From positions 1 through 46,008 of the forward strand of contig JADRCO010000171.1 in NCBI GenBank assembly GCA_021464525.1: 46,008 nucleotides of DNA, in the 5' to 3' direction. Shown here one piece after another: positions 40,067-46,008 of this stretch. A program made the translations under genes and the position numbers. The stretch's first letter is position 1. Each line of letters begins with the position of its first letter. This DNA comes from Rhizophagus sp. LPA8_4_AMF. Lineage: Eukaryota > Glomeromycota > Glomeromycetes > Glomerales > Glomeraceae. The notes beneath the pieces were generated by a model, which was given only the letters and a program-made list of their open reading frames with translations, did not search any database and was not told the DNA's origin.

Positions 40067-43000
40067 ATGGCGAGCAGCTCCGAAGTGGCTAAAGAGGTAT
40101 ATGAATTTATATTTACATATTAATGGCTATTAATATTTTAATTGAAATAATAACTTTTATTTAGATAAGAACACATGAACAAAAATTTCAAACAAATATT
40201 ACCGAGTTTTTAGGTATTACTATCGAACTATTGATTTTTTTTTATTAATAACAAATAATAATTCGATAAATTTATTTATTTATTTATTTAGATAATGAAA
40301 ATATTATGGACTCTGATTCAAACTATTTAGTTGTATCTGATTATGAAGATAGTGATACATTGGGAAATTATTTAAAAGATAATTTCAATTTATTAGTTTG
40401 GGATACGAAATTGCAGTTTGCTATTCAAATTGCTGATGCAGTTACGTACATGCATCAAGCAAATATTATTCATCGTGAACTCGCAAGTATTTTTTTTTTT
40501 TTAAACACTCGATTTACGTTTAAACATTATATACTAATTTATTTTCTTTTATAAATTAGAATTCAGATAATATATTAGTTCTTCAGAATACGATCAAATT
40601 TGCAAACTTTGAACTTTCACATAAAATAGCTGAAGTATCACTTCAAAATCATAATTTTCAAAATACATTACCTTATATCGATCCACACCATTTTAAAGAG
40701 ATTGACAATTATAAATATCATCCCTATAAAGGACATGAGAAATCGGATGTATATAGTGTTGGTGTACTCCTATGGGAGATATCATCCGGAAAGAAACCAT
40801 TTAAATCCTATACACTTCATCATAGTCAAGAATTAATGTTGGAGATTTTAAATGGAAAAAGAGAAGATACAATTCCTAATACGCCAGTTGATTATATTGA
40901 AATATATCAAAGTATAATTCTTCATTAAAATTATTAAATATGTTCATGTTTTACTAATATAAATTCTAATTTAATTTTAACTTTCAAAGAATGTTGGCAA
41001 AATAATCCAGATGATAGACCAAATATGGAACAGGTACTTTCTAACCTAAAATCAATTAATTTGGATACAATGGAAATTCTTATAACCGATTTGTTACCAT
41101 TATATGAGGGTTCTATTCAAAGAGGAATGAGTGAAAAAGATTGTATTCAATTAATTAAACAACATATTAAATCAAAAAACAGAAGCGAAGATGAAATATT
41201 CAATTATTTATTAAATATTAGTGATCAACAACAAAATATGATCCTTTTTATGGCAAAATTTTATCAACATGGAATTGGAACCGAAAAAAATGAAATCAAA
41301 GCATTTGATTTATATAAAGAAGCATGTGAAAAAAATCATATTAGTTCTATGTATATGCTTGGATGTTGTTATAAATACGGTATAGGAACGGAAAACAATG
41401 ACACCAGAGCGTTCGAATTGTATAAGGAAGCGTGTGAAAAAGATCATATTAACTCTATGTATATGCTTGGGTATTGTTATCAATACGGAATAGGAACAGA
41501 AAAAAATGAACTTAACGCATTTACTTTGTATAAAACAGCAGCCAGTAGAGGCCACATTAATTCAATAAGTAACCTTGGATATTGTTATCAATTTGGAATA
41601 GGAACTGAAATAGATGAAATTGAAGCAATTGGATTATATAAAAAAGCGGCCGAAAAAGGTAATGAACAACATACCCAAATAACTTATGATTCTGACAATG
41701 ATAATTTGATGAACTTAGATTACACAGATTATAGAGAAATTTTCGATCAATCATCACAATATACTTCAAAAATTATTGCGGAAAATAACAATAATTTAAT
41801 GGACTTTGACTATATTGAAATGTCAGATCAATTATCATATACTTTGAAGAATATCACGAAATTATTTGAAAGATCAAGTGAACAAATCGTTAGACAATTT
41901 AAGCTGAATCATGGAATAATTTTAACTGGAGAAAATATACGGCTAAGTAACCGAGCTATTATTGTTGAAAATGGAGAATTGAAAATGAATCTTTATAAAG
42001 GACAACCCTTAGTATATACTATTAGTTCCAATAAGGATAAGTCATTGGATATGTGTATCAATTTTCCGATTGCTGAAATTATTTATAATGGAAATTTGAC
42101 AGAATCTTTTTCAAAATATGTGGATAATGACGAAAAATTACATGAATTGTATGGTCATTTTCTTGCAAGAAAATTTTTAGCTGGTGGACAATTATTTATC
42201 AAAGATTTTAATTTAGCTACTTCGACGCAAATTGATATTTTGAAATTTTATTTATTCTATGTATATAATTCAGCTAAATATTCACTAGAAGTTCGATTCA
42301 ATAATTTATTTACCTTGAATCTTTTACCAAAAATAGTGACAATGGATGGGATAGAACTAAGTACTCATGAAAAATTGACCAAGTGGATGAATGATTTGTA
42401 TCAAAAGAAAACGGCTGCTATAATTTCTTATAATAATCTTATCCCAGTTACTCAATTAAGACACACTATACTACCAATAAATAACTTTGAATCATTTAAC
42501 GAAAAACAACCCGGAGTTGCTAATTTTGAAAGAAGGTTAAGTTTGGAAGAGTGGGTCGGAGATGAGGTACATGATAATCTGATGAATTGGACTGATAATT
42601 TTCATCTTTTTCAAGGGTTAATATTTAATAAAAGCTATGAAATGGAAATCAGCAAAAAAATTGCTATAGACTTTATTGAAATTCCTAAAGTTAATTTAAG
42701 TGAAAAAGGTTATTTGAAGACGATTATGCCATCAACAAATATGGAAGTGATTTTAATCTCCAATAATATTTATTCAATTAAAGATTTAAGTACTTTTCCG
42801 TTTATTAAAAGTAATATAAAAAATTATGAGGACCATGCTCATATTTTATTAAAATGTGAGCGATATGAAATTCTCTTAAATAAGGATCATATTAAACCCA
42901 CAAAAGAATTTGAACGACTAATAGAAAATGCACTTAATAGTATTAAACCATTAGAAGCTTTACAAAATATTTTCAATGAATATGGTTATTTATTTCCTCA

Positions 43001-44880
43001 AAGAATTATCTTAGGAAGGTCTCTCAAAAGTATTTTGCCAAAAAGTCCTTTTTGTACATGTGATACAATTAATTTTATTTTAAAACCACCGTTATCTGAG
43101 TCGTTGAAGCAACGTTTAGATTATTTAAACATTTTATATTCTTTGGATATTTCATATCTTTTAACGCAAGGGGAAGTTATTGAAAAGAATGATTTATCTA
43201 ATTGGATTCAAAATACGAATAATAATTTGGAAATTATTGAATATGATAATATAATTCCACTCTACAAAATTCTTGAAGTAGAACAACAAAGAAAAATAGA
43301 TGATATACTAAAAAATGATTTTAGAATAATAATGACAGGTATTACTGATTTGAAAGATTTAGATAATAATAATGACGTGCATTACAAACGTATAAATTTA
43401 AATTCGGAATTAATGTTAAAAGATAAAGATTATAAAGTATTTGGGTCAATAATTACGGAAAATAACACAAAGTTAGAAGGGATTTATGTCAATTTTGGAT
43501 TATTTGACCTTTGTGGATTCCATGCAATAATTAAGAAATTGAAAAAGACAAGTATAAAAATAACAAAATGTTATGTTTTGTGGATGATTGTTGGAAATCC
43601 TTCAAAATTATCAATTTTTAGTCCAAATAATCGAGAACTTCAGGTTGATTGCATTAAAGAGTCTTTTATAATGCAGCCGGATAAATCAAAGTATTGTATA
43701 AAAGCACCTTTTCCATTATCTCATATTTCTGTTCATGCATATTACCCTTCAACAAATTATGAACCTATTAATATTATTAAATTAGTTGAATGGAATGATG
43801 AGTATATAAATTTTCAAATTACATATAATGAATCAAATATAACCACCTCCAATGATACTCTGCTTGATGGAGACAATAAATCATTAACAAATATTGAAAT
43901 AGATTTACATATTTGTTTTCTGTCTACAAATTATAAGAATTTAAAGATCGATTATGAAGAAAGAGAATGTTCTTTAGACTTAGTCGGATATGTTTTAGCC
44001 AAAGATAATAATTTGAATGATAAATTACCAAATGAAATTAAATCAAAAGCTAAAAGTAATCTTACAAGTGACAGTGACATTGAAATGACCATAAAGTATG
44101 TTAACTCTAGTAATAGATACTGAATGTTAATTATTTGTATTTACAATTTTAATATACTTTTATTCTTTTAGAGATAAACGAGTATCAACTGAAAAATTTC
44201 GCCGAGAAGTATGTACCAAAATTTTTTTTTTAAAAAAAGAAATAATAATTTAATAAGTAGTTTTTTTTTTCTTTAAAAAAAAAAAAATTTGTAGGATGAT
44301 GATGTGATTATTAAACATATGTTAGAATTTGGACATCTTCCCAATTGCGATACTCTAATTAGTGAAAAAATGAATAATCGATTTAGTCCAAAAAAAATTC
44401 ATCTACGGTAAGTATTAATTAATTTTGCTATAATTAATTTAAATTATTTTTTTTTGACTAAAAAATTTATTTTTATAATTTAGTTGGACAAATAAACTCA
44501 ATCCACGTCGTAAGTACATTTTACCTTTAAAATTTTCTTAATTTATTATAATTTGATTTAAAAATTTTTTTCTAGTTTGTCACGATTCTTTTGATGGTAA
44601 TGAAAAATCATTCATCAACGAATGGGTTGAAGAGTATAAAATTCAAAACCTATCAATTCCTTGGAAAGAATTGATTCCAATAATGGAAAAAAGGTTCGGC
44701 AAATTCCGCTCCGAAAATAAATTAAAGAATTTTTGGTATTCGAAAGAAAGACAAAGAAAAGGAAAAAGAAGACAACTACATCAGAATATCAGTCAAGGTC
44801 CTTCCGGAATTAATCACGCAAGTCAAGAACCTTCTGAAACTAAAAGAAATCCCAAGATGGAAATCTCAAATCTTTGTTAA
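40067..44880 (+). CDS. Degenerate kinase - Sel1 repeats - MACPF-resembling domain - Myb-like fusion protein (nine exons)
   Basis: Exons: 40067-40096, 40165-40213, 40292-40486, 40567-40911, 40990-44095, 44172-44208, 44295-44407, 44484-44509 and 44576-44880. All phases fit, giving 1,401 aa. The kinase part has KEIRTHE (helix C), [22 protein letters not shown] in place of [12 protein letters not shown] in place of K-ADFGLS, and [20 protein letters not shown]. The glycine loop is not recognisable, so it is probably a pseudokinase. Four Sel1 repeats (about 288-431; [20 protein letters not shown]) follow. Next comes the domain shared with the divergent neighbour ([14 protein letters not shown], about 868-881). 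The last four exons encode two Myb/SANT-like repeats ([21 protein letters not shown], then [26 protein letters not shown]) and a basic tail. If the 44096 donor is not used, the protein stops at 44121-44123 without the Myb part. The true N-terminus may lie in 39852-40066. Confidence 0.7.
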
Positions 44881-45698
44881 TATACTAAAAAAATAACTAT
44901 AATTGTTTTATTGTATGGGTAGAATATGTTTTTATGTAAAAAAACTTATTTTTATGATGTTTTTTAAAGTTAAGATAATAAGCAAAAAATAATTAAGGTT
45001 TATAAATTATATTCTAATAGAGGGTCTTTTTGTTTCGATAAAATTGATAACTTTCTACTAACAATTTTATTAGAAATTCAAACTTGAACAAACCTTAATA
45101 TTTTTTTAAAAAAAAAATAAGTCGCAATTTTTTGAGTCTATGCAATTGTTTTGATCATTTTAACGAATATCGAGAGTAAAAAAATTAATTAGACAGGATA
45201 ATTGTCAACATATTAAATAAATTTTTTTACAAAATTAATTTAGTTATAATTCATTTGATGATTATATTTATTATATTATAAAGTTTTTTTGCAAAATCTT
45301 TTGTGCGGATTTACTACGAAATCCCAAAGATCAGGAATCCTGCTACAACATCAACCCAACGCTTACAATCCTGACAAATCATAATTCCGAGCATTCATTA
45401 TCCCAATATTCATTATCTTGACACTTATTATCCCGACACTTATTATCTTCCTGACAATTATATTATAATGACATAAATTTAGTTTAGTATTTCAAAAGTG
45501 GATTTATTTTCAAAATTATTAAACATTAATAAGAAATATCAATTTTTACAATAAAACATTAAATATTTTTGATATATTTTAAAAATTATTTACAAATTAA
45601 TAAAAAAATTAATTTTTTTCAGTTATTTATGCTAATTTCATTTTTTAAAAATTTTTAGCGTTGAAGTTCTCAAAAGAGGGCGCAACGGACACAACAAT
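44881..45698. other. AT-rich 3' flank with short tandem motif
   Basis: Non-coding. Near 45394-45465 a motif like CATTATCCCGACACTTATTA recurs about four times with changes. Nothing else recognised. Confidence 0.5.
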
Positions 45699-45831
45699 AT
45701 AGATGCCGTCCAAAATACTTTAAGTGAACTCCAAATTAATTTGTACATTTCGGCTGCCATAACTTCCAAATCCCAAATATACAAATTACAAGATTTTATA
45801 TAAATTATTTTGGATTTGGACAGCATCTATC
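45699..45831. mobile_element. MITE-like inverted repeat
   Basis: ATAGATGCCGTCCAAA (about 45699-45714) pairs, with one mismatch, with TTTGGACAGCATCTAT (45815-45830). An inner pair, TAATTTGTA and TACAAATTA, could extend the fold. 130 bp, non-coding, no clear target duplication. Confidence 0.45.
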
Positions 45832-46008
45832 TATTATATCAAGAGGATCCTTAACGTGTACCCCGGATATACGATATTATACTGTTCCCCCTTTTTCTTA
45901 AATATGATTGGCTTAAAAATGCATCATCAGACACAAATATTTTTATGCATTTATGTGTAACATTTATCTTAGAAAATATTTTCATTTTTTGCCGCATAGA
46001 AAATATTA
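45832..46008. other. Right window edge, non-coding
   Basis: AT-rich; no feature recognised before the window ends. Confidence 0.5.

Noticed and set aside
39852-40133. 93-codon frame as an independent gene
   Set aside because: It abuts a TATA-like tract, overlaps the start of the kinase-like gene and has no identifiable domain; kept only as a possible 5' exon or relic.
44671-44880. Separate small basic protein
   Set aside because: It is the end of the last exon of the Myb-like part; upstream codons of that exon and the preceding exons read on in phase.
1-46008. tRNA or rRNA genes, CRISPR arrays, bacterial operons
   Set aside because: No cloverleaf with a TTCGA-type arm, no rRNA-like segment and no regularly spaced identical repeats were seen; introns and composition indicate a fungal nuclear genome.

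Overview
The window looks like a nuclear contig of an arbuscular mycorrhizal fungus (Glomeromycotina, Rhizophagus-like). The DNA is very AT-rich. Introns are short (46-101 nt, GT-AG) and decayed repeats are plentiful. The gene families are those typically expanded in that lineage: F-box/LRR-like proteins, Sel1-repeat and kinase-like proteins, a WD40-type/ion-channel membrane protein and cytochrome P450. This assignment is inference from gene content; no marker gene is present.

Layout. 1-1.4 kb: relics of non-LTR retroelements, including a 5'-truncated retroposed copy with a 15-bp target-site duplication. 1.6-3 kb: an inverted-repeat element, then a tandem duplication that ends in a two-exon gene for a 40-residue secreted peptide with four cysteines. 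3-12.3 kb: repeat-rich DNA with F-box relics, tandem repeats and several MITE-like inverted repeats. 12.6-14.3 kb: a two-exon P450 (minus strand). 15.8-19.5 kb: a six-exon gene for a 1,093-residue protein with a beta-propeller-like N-terminus and a six-helix ion-channel-like C-terminus.

20.9-34.6 kb: the main feature. It is an array of five genes in alternating orientation, plus one relic, for GTPases of the guanylate-binding protein (GBP) type. All five share the same six-exon structure, including a 7-nt microexon. Copies 1-3 are intact (612, 607 and 640 aa) and end in CaaX prenylation motifs (CVVT, CVVA, CIFI), as some vertebrate GBPs do. Copies 4 and 5 carry frameshifts. Copies 1 and 3 share a 336-bp identical stretch in the GTPase exon, which suggests gene conversion.

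34.9-36.5 kb: an intact F-box gene (minus). 37.5-44.9 kb: a divergent pair sharing one uncharacterised domain that weakly resembles MACPF. The minus-strand gene carries a Gly/Arg-rich insert. By exon phase, the plus-strand gene joins a degenerate protein kinase, four Sel1 repeats, the same domain and two Myb/SANT-like repeats. 44.9-46 kb: AT-rich non-coding DNA with a MITE-like inverted repeat.

How the genes may work together is inference. The window groups dynamin-like immune-type GTPases, a possible pore-forming-like domain family, F-box proteins and a secreted Cys-rich peptide, which would fit a fast-evolving accessory region concerned with self-defence or symbiosis. Splice sites were chosen by reading-frame continuity and agreement between paralogues, not from transcripts.
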